Shown in pieces: positions 31,425 to 41,171 of a DNA stretch of 64,000 nt. Source of the stretch: Chloroflexota bacterium (lineage in GTDB: Bacteria > Chloroflexota > UBA11872); the NCBI GenBank assembly GCA_022825895.1, contig JAJDVX010000022.1:124001-188000 (forward strand), in the 5' to 3' direction. A program made the position numbers and the translations under genes. Each line of letters opens with the position of its first letter. Positions within the stretch are counted from its first letter, which is position 1. The notes beneath the pieces were generated by a model. It did no database searches. It was not told the DNA's origin and saw nothing but the letters and a program-made list of their open reading frames with translations.

Positions 31425-32189
31425 ATGTTCACCCTGACCAACGATCAAGTCGCGTTCTACAACGAGCGCGGGTACCTGCGGCTGAGGAACGTCTTCTCTC
31501 CCGACGAGGTCGAATTCCAGTCGGTGGAACTCGAGCGGCTGATGCTGGAATGGGCCCAGCAGACGCCTGGCTGGCGCGGGCCCTGGCGCAAGGCGTACAT
31601 GACCGCCGAAGAGGACGAGCGCGCCCGCCTGACGGCCATGCACGAGCTGCAGAACTATTCCGAGGCCTTCGCGCGGGCGGTCGTCAACGACCGGCTCACC
31701 GGCGCCGTGGCCGATTTGATCGGGCCGGATGTTGAACTGCACCACACCACGCTGCACGCCAAGGCCCCGGACATGGGCACGCCGTTTCCCATGCACCAGG
31801 ACCACCCGTTCTACGAGCACGAGGGTCCGGCCTACGTGGACGCGATTGTGCATATCGATACGGCAAACGAGGAAAACGGCTGCCTACAATTTCTTGAAGG
31901 CAGCCACAAGTTGGGTCCGCTCCAGCACATCCGCGGCCCCGAATCGAGCCCGCACTTGCCCACGGACCAGTACCGCCTGGAGGACGCCGTGTCCGTTCCG
32001 GCCGACGCCGGCGACGTCGTGTTCTTCAGCTATTACACCATCCACGGCTCGGCGCCCAACCGCACGGACCAGTGGCGGCGCCTCGTCAGGTTCGGCTATC
32101 GCGACCCGGACAACGTCCAGTCGTCGGGCCAGGGACTAGGCCGCGACGGGCTGATGGTGCGCGGCCAGAAAAGGAACCGGGCGGCCTGA
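31425..32189 (+). CDS. phytanoyl-CoA dioxygenase family protein
   Basis: NDQVAFYNERGYLRLRNVFSPDEVE, PFPMHQDHPFYEHEGPAYVDAIVHIDTANEENGCLQFLEGSHKLG, YYTIHGSAPNRTDQWRR. Confidence 0.9.
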   Translation: MFTLTNDQVAFYNERGYLRLRNVFSPDEVEFQSVELERLMLEWAQQTPGWRGPWRKAYMTAEEDERARLTAMHELQNYSEAFARAVVNDRLTGAVADLIGPDVELHHTTLHAKAPDMGTPFPMHQDHPFYEHEGPAYVDAIVHIDTANEENGCLQFLEGSHKLGPLQHIRGPESSPHLPTDQYRLEDAVSVPADAGDVVFFSYYTIHGSAPNRTDQWRRLVRFGYRDPDNVQSSGQGLGRDGLMVRGQKRNRAA

Positions 32190-32253
32190 TCCATGAAGTG
32201 CCTTCGCACCGCTCGCGCGTCGCGACGCCCGTCGGCTTCGCAGGAGTGACCCG

Positions 32254-33585
32254 ATGACCGGCCGGCAGCGTTATGCGGCGCTGGCTCTTGTGGTCGTCGC
32301 GGTGATCGCCGCCATTGCGTTGATCGAGATCGTGGTATCGCCGCCCGATCCGACGGTTGGCGTCGGACTCCCCGGCGCGGACGAGGCTCAGACAGCTGCT
32401 CCAACCCAAGCCGTCGTGGCGAGTCCGCCCGCGGCTACCGCCGGTACGACCGCAGCTGCTACCAGCGCTCCCGCAGCGACACAGACTGCGCCGCTGGCAA
32501 CCAGTGTGCCCACCGCGCCGACAAGCGTCCCGGCTCCTGTCACCAGCGCACCCACGCCGGCTCCCACGCCTCAGGTCGTCGTGGGCCAGCTACCCGAGTT
32601 GCCGGTCATTGGCACCGCGCCGGAATTTGCGGGCGTCACCGCCTGGCTCAACAGCGAAGTGTTGACAATGGAGAGCCTGCGAGGGCGTCCTGTCCTGATC
32701 GACTTCTGGACCTTCGGCTGCATCAACTGCATCCGCACCCTGCCCCACGTTCGCGCCTGGCACGACGCTTACGCACCGCACGGGCTGGTGATCGTGGGGG
32801 TGCACACGCCGGAGTTCAGGCACGAGTACGAGGAAGCGAACGTGCGCGAATCGCTACCCTCGCGCGGCGTCATCTGGCCGGTCGCCATGGATAACGGCTA
32901 CAAGACCTGGCGCGCCTACAACAACCGCTTCTGGCCGCACAAGTTCCTGATCGACCAGGAAGGCCAGATCCGCTTTCACCACATCGGCGAGGGCGCCTAC
33001 CAGGAGACCGAGAAGGCCATCCGCGCGCTGCTGGCCGAAGGCGGAACGGACCTCTCGCACATCCCGCTTTCCAGCGCGTCCATCCCGCGCAAGACCACGC
33101 CCTCGCCGTCCATCGGGCCCCGGTCGCTCTTTGCGGGCAGCGGGTTCGCGTTCGGTTCGTACCTGGGCAATCCGATTGGGACGCCCGAGGATGGGGCGCG
33201 CCTGTTCACTGACGATGTCGCACACGATGCCGAGCGCCTCTACCTTGAGGGCCGCTGGGACTGGGTCCCAAACGCCGCGCTGGCGCAGCCCCAGGCCGAT
33301 GAGACGGCGCGGGTCAGCGTGCCGTTTCACGCCCAGAACGTCTCGGTCAGTTTCGGGGCGGCGGGTGAAGAACCGGTTCGCGTGCAAGTCACCGTCGACG
33401 GCGAGCCAATTCCGGCGGAACGCAGGGGCGGCGATGTCATGGTCGGGCCTGGGGGCCAGACGCACTTTTTCGTGGATCAGTTTCGGCTGTACGACATTCT
33501 GCGGAACGGTTCGGAGAGCGTTGGCGAATTGCAGTTCAGCGTTGGTGCGCCCGGGCTGGCGCTGTACGCCGTCTCGCTCACGTAG
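32254..33585 (+). CDS. thioredoxin-like (TlpA/DipZ-type) protein with N-terminal anchor and Ala/Pro/Thr-rich linker
   Basis: VLIDFWTFGCINCIRTLPHVRAWHDAY (CxxC), GVIWPVAMDNGYKTWRAYNNRFWPHKFLID, then a C-terminal beta-rich domain as in DipZ-like proteins. Confidence 0.82.
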   Translation: MTGRQRYAALALVVVAVIAAIALIEIVVSPPDPTVGVGLPGADEAQTAAPTQAVVASPPAATAGTTAAATSAPAATQTAPLATSVPTAPTSVPAPVTSAPTPAPTPQVVVGQLPELPVIGTAPEFAGVTAWLNSEVLTMESLRGRPVLIDFWTFGCINCIRTLPHVRAWHDAYAPHGLVIVGVHTPEFRHEYEEANVRESLPSRGVIWPVAMDNGYKTWRAYNNRFWPHKFLIDQEGQIRFHHIGEGAYQETEKAIRALLAEGGTDLSHIPLSSASIPRKTTPSPSIGPRSLFAGSGFAFGSYLGNPIGTPEDGARLFTDDVAHDAERLYLEGRWDWVPNAALAQPQADETARVSVPFHAQNVSVSFGAAGEEPVRVQVTVDGEPIPAERRGGDVMVGPGGQTHFFVDQFRLYDILRNGSESVGELQFSVGAPGLALYAVSLT

Positions 33586-33615
33586 GTATTGGCCCGCCGG
33601 TGTTGGGCGCGTAGC

Positions 33616-34344
33616 GTGGAACAGCCGCTCAACGTCGGTCTGGCGTTCGTCGCCGGGATCGCCTCATTCATTGCGCCCTGCACGCTGGCGCTGGTGCCGG
33701 CGTACCTGGCCTATCTGGCCGGATTCACGCTGACTGATCCCGGTAGCACGAGCCCCAGGCGCCTGCAAGCGGCCACCGTGCTGAACGTGGTGCTGTTCGC
33801 CTCCGGGTTTACGGCTGTATTCGTGGTGCTGGGATCGTCGCTCGGCGCGCTCTCCAGCTTCGCCGGGGACCAGGCCGCGTGGCTCAACCGGGTCGGGGGC
33901 CTTCTGATCATCGGCTTTGGCCTGATGACGCTCGGTCTGCTCCGCATTCCGATCCTGGAGCGCGGGTTCACGGTAGACGACCGTTTCGCCCGGCGCGTGC
34001 GTTATGCGGGTTCGGTGGTTGTTGGCGGCACGTTTGCGGTGGGCTGGATCCCGTGTGTTGGACCCATTCTCGGGGCGATCCTGGTGCTGGCGGCAACCAC
34101 GGCCTCTGCCGCATCAGGCGCCGTCCTCCTGACCTCGTATTCGCTGGGCATCATGCTGCCGTTCGTGCTGGCGGGCGTATTCTCGGGCTGGACGCGCCTG
34201 CTGCTGCGGCGATACGGACGGGCGCTTCGGATTGCCGGCGCCAGTGGCGGCGTTCTTTTGATTGCCCTGGGTGTGATCGTGTTCACGAATCTCATGCCGG
34301 TTATTGCTTCGGCGGTACCGATGGGCGTTCCCCCGATCAGCTAA
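33616..34344 (+). CDS. CcdA-like cytochrome c biogenesis/thiol-disulfide transporter
   Basis: NVGLAFVAGIASFIAPCTLALVPAYLAYLAGF and GTFAVGWIPCVGPILGAIL (paired Cys-containing TM motifs). Confidence 0.85.
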   Translation: MEQPLNVGLAFVAGIASFIAPCTLALVPAYLAYLAGFTLTDPGSTSPRRLQAATVLNVVLFASGFTAVFVVLGSSLGALSSFAGDQAAWLNRVGGLLIIGFGLMTLGLLRIPILERGFTVDDRFARRVRYAGSVVVGGTFAVGWIPCVGPILGAILVLAATTASAASGAVLLTSYSLGIMLPFVLAGVFSGWTRLLLRRYGRALRIAGASGGVLLIALGVIVFTNLMPVIASAVPMGVPPIS

Positions 34345-34450
34345 GTGGGGGCAAAGACGTTGACGCCCATGGGTCAAGCGGCCAGTTGTCGTACGATGCA
34401 ATCAAGAAGCACCGTGCGAGGGCGGTGCGTCGCTGGCTCACCTAACGTTT

Positions 34451-35677
34451 ATGTCACCCAAGACTGACTCAACAGCGGGCGGCGACGCCGGCGCGCGTCG
34501 GCGACAAGTCCTGGCCGCGCACGCCGAGTTGTTCAACGAAGCGCTGACAGAAGAAGCGGATCGCCTGGCCAAGCTGGCCAACGTGGTGGAAGCGCTGGCC
34601 ATGGCAGCCGACGCCGAACCGCTCGAGCCGCTTTCGGTGGTGGGCGACCACGTGGAAGGCGCCGTGCGCCTTGAGCGCGTGCGGCGACGGATCGCGTTGT
34701 GGTGGGAGAGCGAGAATCCCGGAGCGCTGGCCGAGGTGGCGCGCGAGCACCAGGTCGACATCCTGATCGTTGTCCAGGGCTTCCCGCTGTCAATGACGGT
34801 CGATCCCGACTGGGCCGACCATTTGGTCTTGCTGGACGGTCGGGACCTTTCGCTGCTCCTGGAGGGCCGCTGGACGCTGGGTCAAGCCGCACGATTCAAG
34901 CACAACGAACAGGCTGCGCACGGTCGCTTTATTTCCCTGCGCGTGGCTCCGCCAGCCGACTTGCCGGATCAGCCTGACTCTGAATTCCGGCCGGAAGACG
35001 GCGAGGTGTTGCGTTCTAACGTCGATGACATGCCGTCGCCGCGCGAGGAGGGCAACGTCGGGCGGGTCGACGATCCGGATGTCTGGGCGGTTGGTTCTGG
35101 TGGACACGATGATCCCGAGCCGATTCCATCGACGCTTCGATCCAATATCGAGTCGCACGAGCAGTCCTTCGCCGAGGCCGAGGCTTTCGAGCAGGCGGAA
35201 GTGCGCCGGCTGCGCCTTATTCGCATGGGATTCATGCTCGCCGCATTGCTGGGCGTGCTGATCGCGGTCGTCGTGGTTCGTGGCCGCCAGGATGCCGAGG
35301 CGGCCAGCCTGGACCGGGCGACCGATACGGCCGTGCGGGCCGCGCGGCTTGAGTTCGAGGCCTATCAGTCGCTCGACTCAAGTGCGCTGCGTTCGGTGTA
35401 TGACGAAGCCGTGGCGCAAGAGATCGAAGCACGGGTGCAGCAGTTACGCGCCAGTGGGGTCTACCTGGAAAGCGATGTTTCGATTCAGGTGATTGACGCC
35501 AGGCTGGACGGCGAGAGCGCCGGGGTTCTGGTTCGAGAGTCCGGAAACCTGGCTACGCGCCGCAGGGCGGACGGTGAGACCATTCAGCGCGGACCGCTGA
35601 GTCAGGATGTCGGCTTTTTCCTCGCGCGTACCGCCGATCAGCGATGGCGCGTGGTGCAGCGCGCCCCGGTGGGCTAG
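34451..35677 (+). CDS. hypothetical protein with one central TM helix
   Basis: Long ORF with MGFMLAALLGVLIAVVVV TM; no recognised domain. Confidence 0.55.
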   Translation: MSPKTDSTAGGDAGARRRQVLAAHAELFNEALTEEADRLAKLANVVEALAMAADAEPLEPLSVVGDHVEGAVRLERVRRRIALWWESENPGALAEVAREHQVDILIVVQGFPLSMTVDPDWADHLVLLDGRDLSLLLEGRWTLGQAARFKHNEQAAHGRFISLRVAPPADLPDQPDSEFRPEDGEVLRSNVDDMPSPREEGNVGRVDDPDVWAVGSGGHDDPEPIPSTLRSNIESHEQSFAEAEAFEQAEVRRLRLIRMGFMLAALLGVLIAVVVVRGRQDAEAASLDRATDTAVRAARLEFEAYQSLDSSALRSVYDEAVAQEIEARVQQLRASGVYLESDVSIQVIDARLDGESAGVLVRESGNLATRRRADGETIQRGPLSQDVGFFLARTADQRWRVVQRAPVG

Positions 35678-35760
35678 CGGGCTCTTTCGAATCCCGGCCG
35701 CCGTGTGTTGGCCGCGGCGCGGTGCTCTGGATATCCTTTGATAAGCGCCGAACGCTTCTC

Positions 35761-35834
35761 GGCGACGTAGCCAAGTGGTAAGGCGGGGGTCTGCAAAACC
35801 CCTATCCTGGGTTCGATTCCCAGCGTCGCCTCCA
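35761..35834 (+). tRNA. tRNA-Cys (anticodon GCA)
   Basis: GGCGACG...CGTCGCC acceptor, GGGGT-CTGCAAA-ACCCC anticodon arm, TTCGATT T loop, U73 and encoded CCA. Confidence 0.95.
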
Positions 35835-35898
35835 GTACCCACACGCTGGCCTTGCACGCGGCGTCCATCGGCAGATGTCTGCGTGGGATCGTGACGCC

Positions 35899-37698
35899 TC
35901 ACCCAGCGCTGGCCGCCTGACGTACACGCCGCCACACGCGATCCACGAATGCTCGCGAAAGGTCGGGATCCCACGCGATCGCGTCCGGATCATCGGCATG
36001 CGTATGTAGCCAGGCGGTCACGATGTGCCGCTCGTGGTCGCTGGTGTCGGCGCGCGGGGCGTCCGCACGTCCAAGGCGTTGCAGAGCGGCGCGCAGCGCA
36101 GGCCGGCGTGGGCGGGCGACGGACTCGATGGCGGCGATAGCGCCGTTCTCGATCCGAACGAGTTCTGCATCTCCCGGGGTAGCGCCAGGTGAGATCGCCA
36201 GCACGGGTGCGGCGCCGAGACCACCGCGCAGTGGGTGCCGTAGGACACGCGCGCGCCGAACGCGGCGTGCAAACGCTCCGCGCTCGGCGCCCTCGGCGGC
36301 ATCCACGATTCGCAGGGCCGCCTCGCGGCCCACACCCAGGAATGCAACGGCCGCGTCGCGTCGCCACGCGGGAACTTGCTTGTCAATGCTGCGTCGCGAG
36401 GGCAGTTCGAAGATCCGCCGGGCCGCGTCGCTTGCCAGCCTCGCGTCCCGCGATGTCGGAAACGGCCCCAGGTAGTCGGCTCCGTCATCCCGGGGCACGG
36501 CGGCCGCATACGTCACCGCCGACTCCGCAGGACCGACTCGTACGAACCGCCGACCAATTCGCCAGCGCCGATTCCGGTTATACGTCGGGGATAGCGTGGT
36601 GATCAGCTCGGCTTCGCGCACCAGGGCGCGCAGTTCCGAGCCGGTAGGCTCCCACTCGATGGCGTCAATCTGCTCCAGCATCCCATCGCGCCGTCGAACG
36701 AATCCTGCTGAGTCCGTGAAGTGACTGCGCACGCGCCGTTGCAGGGACGTGGACTTGCCGACGTAGAGCGGCCGGTTTGCCGAGTCGCGAAAGATGTACA
36801 CGCCGGGCGACGGCGGAAGATTTCGGGATGCCCAGCGAGCCAGTTGACGAGCCCGTTGCGGATGGCGGCCTTCGGGCCCGGCTCTCGCCGCGAGTTGCCG
36901 CAGGTCGCCGAGGGTTCGGACATCCCGTTGGGCCGCGCGATCCAGCAAGTATTCGAGCAGCTTCGCGGTGACCCCGGCGTCGTCCAGCGCGCGGTGCGTG
37001 GGCGTGTCGGATATCTCGGCCGACGCCAGCACCGTGGCAAGCCCCGTGCCCGGCAAATCGGGCATCAATGCCGCGCTCAACTCCATAGTGTCCAGGCCGT
37101 CGCCAGGGAAGAGCGCGCGTCGCGACCACACGGCCTCGCGGTTCAGATAGCCCAGGTCCGTGGGCAGGTTGTGCGCGACCAGCACGCCACCCGCCTGAAA
37201 TTCCCGGAACTCGTCCAGCACTGTCTCGGTTGGCGGTGCGTCGGTAAGCATCTCGTCCGTGATGCCCGTGTAACGCGTCACGAACTTCGACACGCGGCCG
37301 GGCACGCGTACCAGCGAGGCGTAGCGCGAGATCTCTTTGCCCGCCCGCAGCCGCAGTGCCCCGACTTCGAGGATCCGGTGCCGACCGCCGCGCCCGCCGT
37401 TGGTCTCGATATCGAATACGACAAATTCGGTTTCATCGATGGCATCGGAGCGCTGCGACCATGCCGCCAGCCCCCAGTGTCCCGCGGCTACCGTTGCTAA
37501 ACGCATGTCGGCTTCCAGCAGTGGCGCCAGAATCCGAGCACCGATGTGGGCGCCGCCGGCCTCGACGTGCAGGACAGCGCGCGCCAGTTGCTGCAGGGTC
37601 ATGGGACGTCCCGCGTCTTCCAGCGTTGATACCGCCGCCTCGACCAGCACGCTGCGCCGGCCGGGCGCGGTCTCGTCGGTGGCCTTCGCCTCGCTCAC
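35899..37698 (-). CDS. DnaQ-like (DEDD) exonuclease fused to GIY-YIG (UvrC N-terminal-like) nuclease, with N-terminal wHTH-like segment
   Basis: FVVFDIETNGG...HNLPTDLGYLN...HRALDDAGVTAKLL (DEDD); SPGVYIFRDSANRPLYVGKSTSLQRRVRSHF (GIY-YIG). GTG start overlaps the upstream stop (37695-37698). Confidence 0.85.
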   Translation of the reverse strand: MSEAKATDETAPGRRSVLVEAAVSTLEDAGRPMTLQQLARAVLHVEAGGAHIGARILAPLLEADMRLATVAAGHWGLAAWSQRSDAIDETEFVVFDIETNGGRGGRHRILEVGALRLRAGKEISRYASLVRVPGRVSKFVTRYTGITDEMLTDAPPTETVLDEFREFQAGGVLVAHNLPTDLGYLNREAVWSRRALFPGDGLDTMELSAALMPDLPGTGLATVLASAEISDTPTHRALDDAGVTAKLLEYLLDRAAQRDVRTLGDLRQLAARAGPEGRHPQRARQLARWASRNLPPSPGVYIFRDSANRPLYVGKSTSLQRRVRSHFTDSAGFVRRRDGMLEQIDAIEWEPTGSELRALVREAELITTLSPTYNRNRRWRIGRRFVRVGPAESAVTYAAAVPRDDGADYLGPFPTSRDARLASDAARRIFELPSRRSIDKQVPAWRRDAAVAFLGVGREAALRIVDAAEGAERGAFARRVRRARVLRHPLRGGLGAAPVLAISPGATPGDAELVRIENGAIAAIESVARPRRPALRAALQRLGRADAPRADTSDHERHIVTAWLHTHADDPDAIAWDPDLSRAFVDRVWRRVRQAASAG

Positions 37699-38105
37699 TC
37701 GTCGGTGGAGCGGCCGCCGAACACCAGCGACCCGAAGGCGCCGACCGCCGCCACAATCACGGTCCCAAGTAGAGCGGTTCCGAGGTCCACGATAGTGAAG
37801 TCGTCGACCAACATCGTCGCGCCCCAAAACACCAGCGCGCTGATGACGAAGTGCGAGAGCCCGAACGTTAGGAGCTTCAAGAGACAGCTAATCGGTTTGA
37901 GAACCAGTTCCAGCGCCGGGCGCACATAGGAATTCAGAATGGCGAGCGCCACGGCGAGCGCGAAGATTGCCAGCCAGAACCGCTCGCTGCCGCGCTCTGG
38001 CAGGACGATGCCGTCTTCCAGCAGCTGCGTCACCGCCAGAACCGCGAAAAAATTCGTGACGAGCCGGGCCAGCAGATAGCTGATTTCGCGACTAAGCCAC
38101 CCCAT
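37695..38105 (-). CDS. phage holin family IV / small 4-TM membrane protein
   Basis: ILNSYVRPALELVLKPISCLLKLLTFGLSHFVISALVFWGATMLVDDF is typical of the family. Confidence 0.8.
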   Translation of the reverse strand: MGWLSREISYLLARLVTNFFAVLAVTQLLEDGIVLPERGSERFWLAIFALAVALAILNSYVRPALELVLKPISCLLKLLTFGLSHFVISALVFWGATMLVDDFTIVDLGTALLGTVIVAAVGAFGSLVFGGRSTDE

Positions 38106-38240
38106 ACGTCACAAGCCGAACCCGGCGAAGGCTGCCTGCCTGCCCTTTGGAGACCGGTCGTTCACCGCGCGAGCAGGACCGGATTGGTGAGGCTCTTCAC
38201 CCACAGTCCCTTCCCGCTTTCGGCCTCGTGACGGTTAAGG

Positions 38241-39140
38241 CTAGCCTGCGTCGGGCTCCGTCACTTCCACGCCGACGATCGTCTCCAGGCGCTTGAACGT
38301 GGCGGCCGCGTCCAGGTCGCCCCAGCCCATTGACCGGATTTCCTGGTAGATCGCGTCCGCCTGGGCCGTGGCCACCAGCGGAACCCCGCTCTGGCGACCC
38401 ACCTCGAGCGCCAGCCCCAGGTCCTTCAGCAACAGGTCCACGGCAAAGTTGGCGCTGTAGTCCTGCGGAAGGACCAGGTTCGGGATATCCACTTCCATGC
38501 AGCGGCTGGCGGCGAACGCGCCCATTAGCGTTTCGTAGAGCTGCCGCGGATTCAGGCCGTTCTTGACGGCCAGCACAAAGGCTTCGGCGTTGGCCTGGCG
38601 GACGCTGGCGATGATCATCTGGTTGGTCAGCTTGGCAATGCAGCCGGTGCCCGCGGGACCGAAGTGCTCGATCTTGCCGCCGATGATGTCCAGGATCTCG
38701 CTGCCCTGCGCGAACGACTCCTCGGTGCCCCCCACGAACACGGCCAGCGTCCCGGCTTGCGCGCCGCCCGGTCCCCCGCTGACCGGTGCGTCCAGGTAGT
38801 TCACGCCCTTGGCGGCGGCGGCCTCCGCGCAGGTTCGCGCCGTGTCCGGGCCGTTGGTGCCGAAGTCGATCCACAGCTGCCCCTCGCGAGCGCTTTCAAT
38901 CGCGCCATCCGCGCCCAGCAGCAACGCCAGCGAAACTTCCGGGGTTGGCACGTTGACGCACACCACGTCCGACTGCGCCGCCACCTCGGCCGCCGAACTG
39001 GCGGCCACGCCGCCGTCGGCCACGAAGTCGTCAACCTTGCCGCGGCTGCGGTTGTGCACGATCAAGTCGTGCCCCGCCGCGCGCAGGTTGACCGCCATGG
39101 GCATGCCCATCTTTCCGAGACCGATGTAGCCGATTCGCAT
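38241..39140 (-). CDS. NAD(P)-dependent oxidoreductase, 3-hydroxyisobutyrate dehydrogenase family
   Basis: MRIGYIGLGKMGMPMAVNLRAAGHDLIVHNRSRGKVDDFV; YLDAPVSGGPGGAQAGTLAVFVGG; GTGCIAKLTNQM. Confidence 0.88.
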   Translation of the reverse strand: MRIGYIGLGKMGMPMAVNLRAAGHDLIVHNRSRGKVDDFVADGGVAASSAAEVAAQSDVVCVNVPTPEVSLALLLGADGAIESAREGQLWIDFGTNGPDTARTCAEAAAAKGVNYLDAPVSGGPGGAQAGTLAVFVGGTEESFAQGSEILDIIGGKIEHFGPAGTGCIAKLTNQMIIASVRQANAEAFVLAVKNGLNPRQLYETLMGAFAASRCMEVDIPNLVLPQDYSANFAVDLLLKDLGLALEVGRQSGVPLVATAQADAIYQEIRSMGWGDLDAAATFKRLETIVGVEVTEPDAG

Positions 39141-39172
39141 GTCGGAGTGCTCCCTCGCTGCCCTGCCTGGCG

Positions 39173-40114
39173 CTAGACCTGCGCCCAGGCGAGTTGGAAC
39201 GTGCGCTTGCAGTTGCCGATTATCGCCGCTGCCGACTGGTCTGGGGCCGGCTTCATCTCTAACGAGACGAGCGGCATCGGCGTCGGCAGGTCGCGCTCGA
39301 AGTACCCTATCTCCAGCAGGGTCTTCAGGTACGCGGCCAGCTCCGGCACGTCGTTTTCGCCCGCCGGATCCCCGAACACCGGATGCTGGTCCCCGTACTG
39401 CGGGTGATTGCGGTCGCGCATGACGCAGTTGCCGATGTGCGCCTGGATCAGGTGCTCGCCGGCCGCCCGCAACGAGGTCGGCGGATCTTCGTCCAGCAGC
39501 GGCAGGTGGCTAAGGTCAAGGCATAAGCCGAAGTTCGGTGTGGACGCGCGTACCATCTCGCTGACGCGCACGCAAAGGTCAATGGGGCCAAGGAGAGAGT
39601 TCTTCTCGATGGCCCGGTCGAATTGCTCCAGCGCGATCCAGATGTCTTGCCGCCCCGCGTAGTCGCACAGCTCGGTCAGCGACTCCACGACGCTCGCCAC
39701 GGCGGACTCCTCGCCGCCTGGTGCCGGCGCCGAGTTCGGCCCGTCCAGCAGTGTCACCATTGTGATGCCCAGTTCGGCCGCCTGGTCGATGGCGCCCTTG
39801 ACCTGGGAAACAGCGTCCTGGCGTGCGCCCGCGTCGGTCGAGGCCAGGTTCAGCCCGCCGCTGAGAATCAGGGGATGGGCCCCGTAGCCCAGCGTCAGGT
39901 GTGCGGACTCGGCCAGCCGGCGCATGGCGGCGCGCTCCGACGGATCGTTGATGTGGGCGATCTCCAGCGCATGAAAGAACCCGTCGGCCGCCAACGCCTC
40001 GGCGGCTTCCACGGCGGGTCCGTCGCCGCTCTGGAGTTCGGGGTGCAGCATGAACTGCACGATCCCGATGTGCATGTAGGCCTCGGGCGGTCGATTCACG
40101 GCGGCAAACCTCAC
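39173..40114 (-). CDS. sugar phosphate isomerase/epimerase (TIM barrel)
   Basis: GITMVTLLDGPNS, IWIALEQFDR, NFGLCLDLSHLPLLDE, LIQAHIGNCVMRD. Confidence 0.78.
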   Translation of the reverse strand: MRFAAVNRPPEAYMHIGIVQFMLHPELQSGDGPAVEAAEALAADGFFHALEIAHINDPSERAAMRRLAESAHLTLGYGAHPLILSGGLNLASTDAGARQDAVSQVKGAIDQAAELGITMVTLLDGPNSAPAPGGEESAVASVVESLTELCDYAGRQDIWIALEQFDRAIEKNSLLGPIDLCVRVSEMVRASTPNFGLCLDLSHLPLLDEDPPTSLRAAGEHLIQAHIGNCVMRDRNHPQYGDQHPVFGDPAGENDVPELAAYLKTLLEIGYFERDLPTPMPLVSLEMKPAPDQSAAAIIGNCKRTFQLAWAQV

Positions 40115-40193
40115 TCAGGCGGGCGGACGCGCGGCAACCCTATGGTGACGCGAGCCCGCTGGGCGTGTCGAACGATTCCGTTGGCGACGGCGC

Positions 40194-41117
40194 TCAGACG
40201 CCTACCGCCGCCGGCTCGTACTCGGGCAGGTATTCCTTCACGGCCTCAAACGCAGCGTCGATAGCCGCGTCGTCCAGCGAAGTCTTCGGCGGCGCCACCC
40301 AGGGCTCCATGATCCCCAGCCGGTTCAATACACCCTTGGCCGTGGCTTGGAGGAATGGCGAATGGCCGGACAGCGCCCGCATGAACTCGTTCTGCCGGTT
40401 CTGGGCGGTCGCCGCGGCCTCCAGGTCCCCGTCGCACCAGGCGTTGTAGATAGCTGTGACCAGCTGCGGCGCCACGTTCGGCGCGGGACCTGTGGTTCCG
40501 GCGGCACCGGAGTTCAGCGCGTGCAGCAACGTCGCGTCGCCGCCCACGATCACCCGGAAGTCGTCACCGCGCATCGCGTCCAGGTAATCCAGCAGGTTCT
40601 GCGGGCTGCCCGAGCTGTCCTTGGTGCCCTGCACGCCAACGTCGCGCAGGCGCAGCAGTGTGGCCGCGTCCACCGACACCTTGGTCATGCCCGGGATGTT
40701 GTACAGCAACACCGGAACCGGCGATGCCGCAACGAGGTCCTCGAAGTAGCGAACCACCTCGTCGTCGCTCATCGGAAAGTAGAACGGCGGGTTGACCAGC
40801 AGGCCGTCGGCCCCCAGGTCGCCGGCCTGAACCGCCTGGCGGTGCGTGCGTTCCACGCACGGCTGGCCGCAGGCCACGATCACTGGAACGTCTCCGTCGG
40901 CTTCCTCCACCCCTGCGCTGATCGCCACGGCGCGCTCGTCGTCGTCGATCGCCGCAAACTCGCCCGTCGTGCCGAGGAGCACGTAGCCGTGGCAGCCGGC
41001 GTCCAGAACCCGCCGCGCCAGCCGACGCATGGCGGGACCGTCCACCGCCAGGTCCGCGGTCAACGGCGTGAGCAAAGCTGGAATCACGCCGTGCAGGCGT
41101 TCCTGGAATCGAGTCAT
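40194..41117 (-). CDS. dihydrodipicolinate synthase (DapA/NAL) family lyase
   Basis: GVIPALLTPLTADLAVDGPAMRRLARRVLDAGCHGYVLLGTTGEFAAID, LLYNIPGMTKVSVD, VQGTKDSSG. Confidence 0.88.
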   Translation of the reverse strand: MTRFQERLHGVIPALLTPLTADLAVDGPAMRRLARRVLDAGCHGYVLLGTTGEFAAIDDDERAVAISAGVEEADGDVPVIVACGQPCVERTHRQAVQAGDLGADGLLVNPPFYFPMSDDEVVRYFEDLVAASPVPVLLYNIPGMTKVSVDAATLLRLRDVGVQGTKDSSGSPQNLLDYLDAMRGDDFRVIVGGDATLLHALNSGAAGTTGPAPNVAPQLVTAIYNAWCDGDLEAAATAQNRQNEFMRALSGHSPFLQATAKGVLNRLGIMEPWVAPPKTSLDDAAIDAAFEAVKEYLPEYEPAAVGV

Positions 41118-41171
41118 GGTATTGGCGCCCCAATCAGGTCGGCGACTCGAAGTATAGAGACCGTGGTCGCG

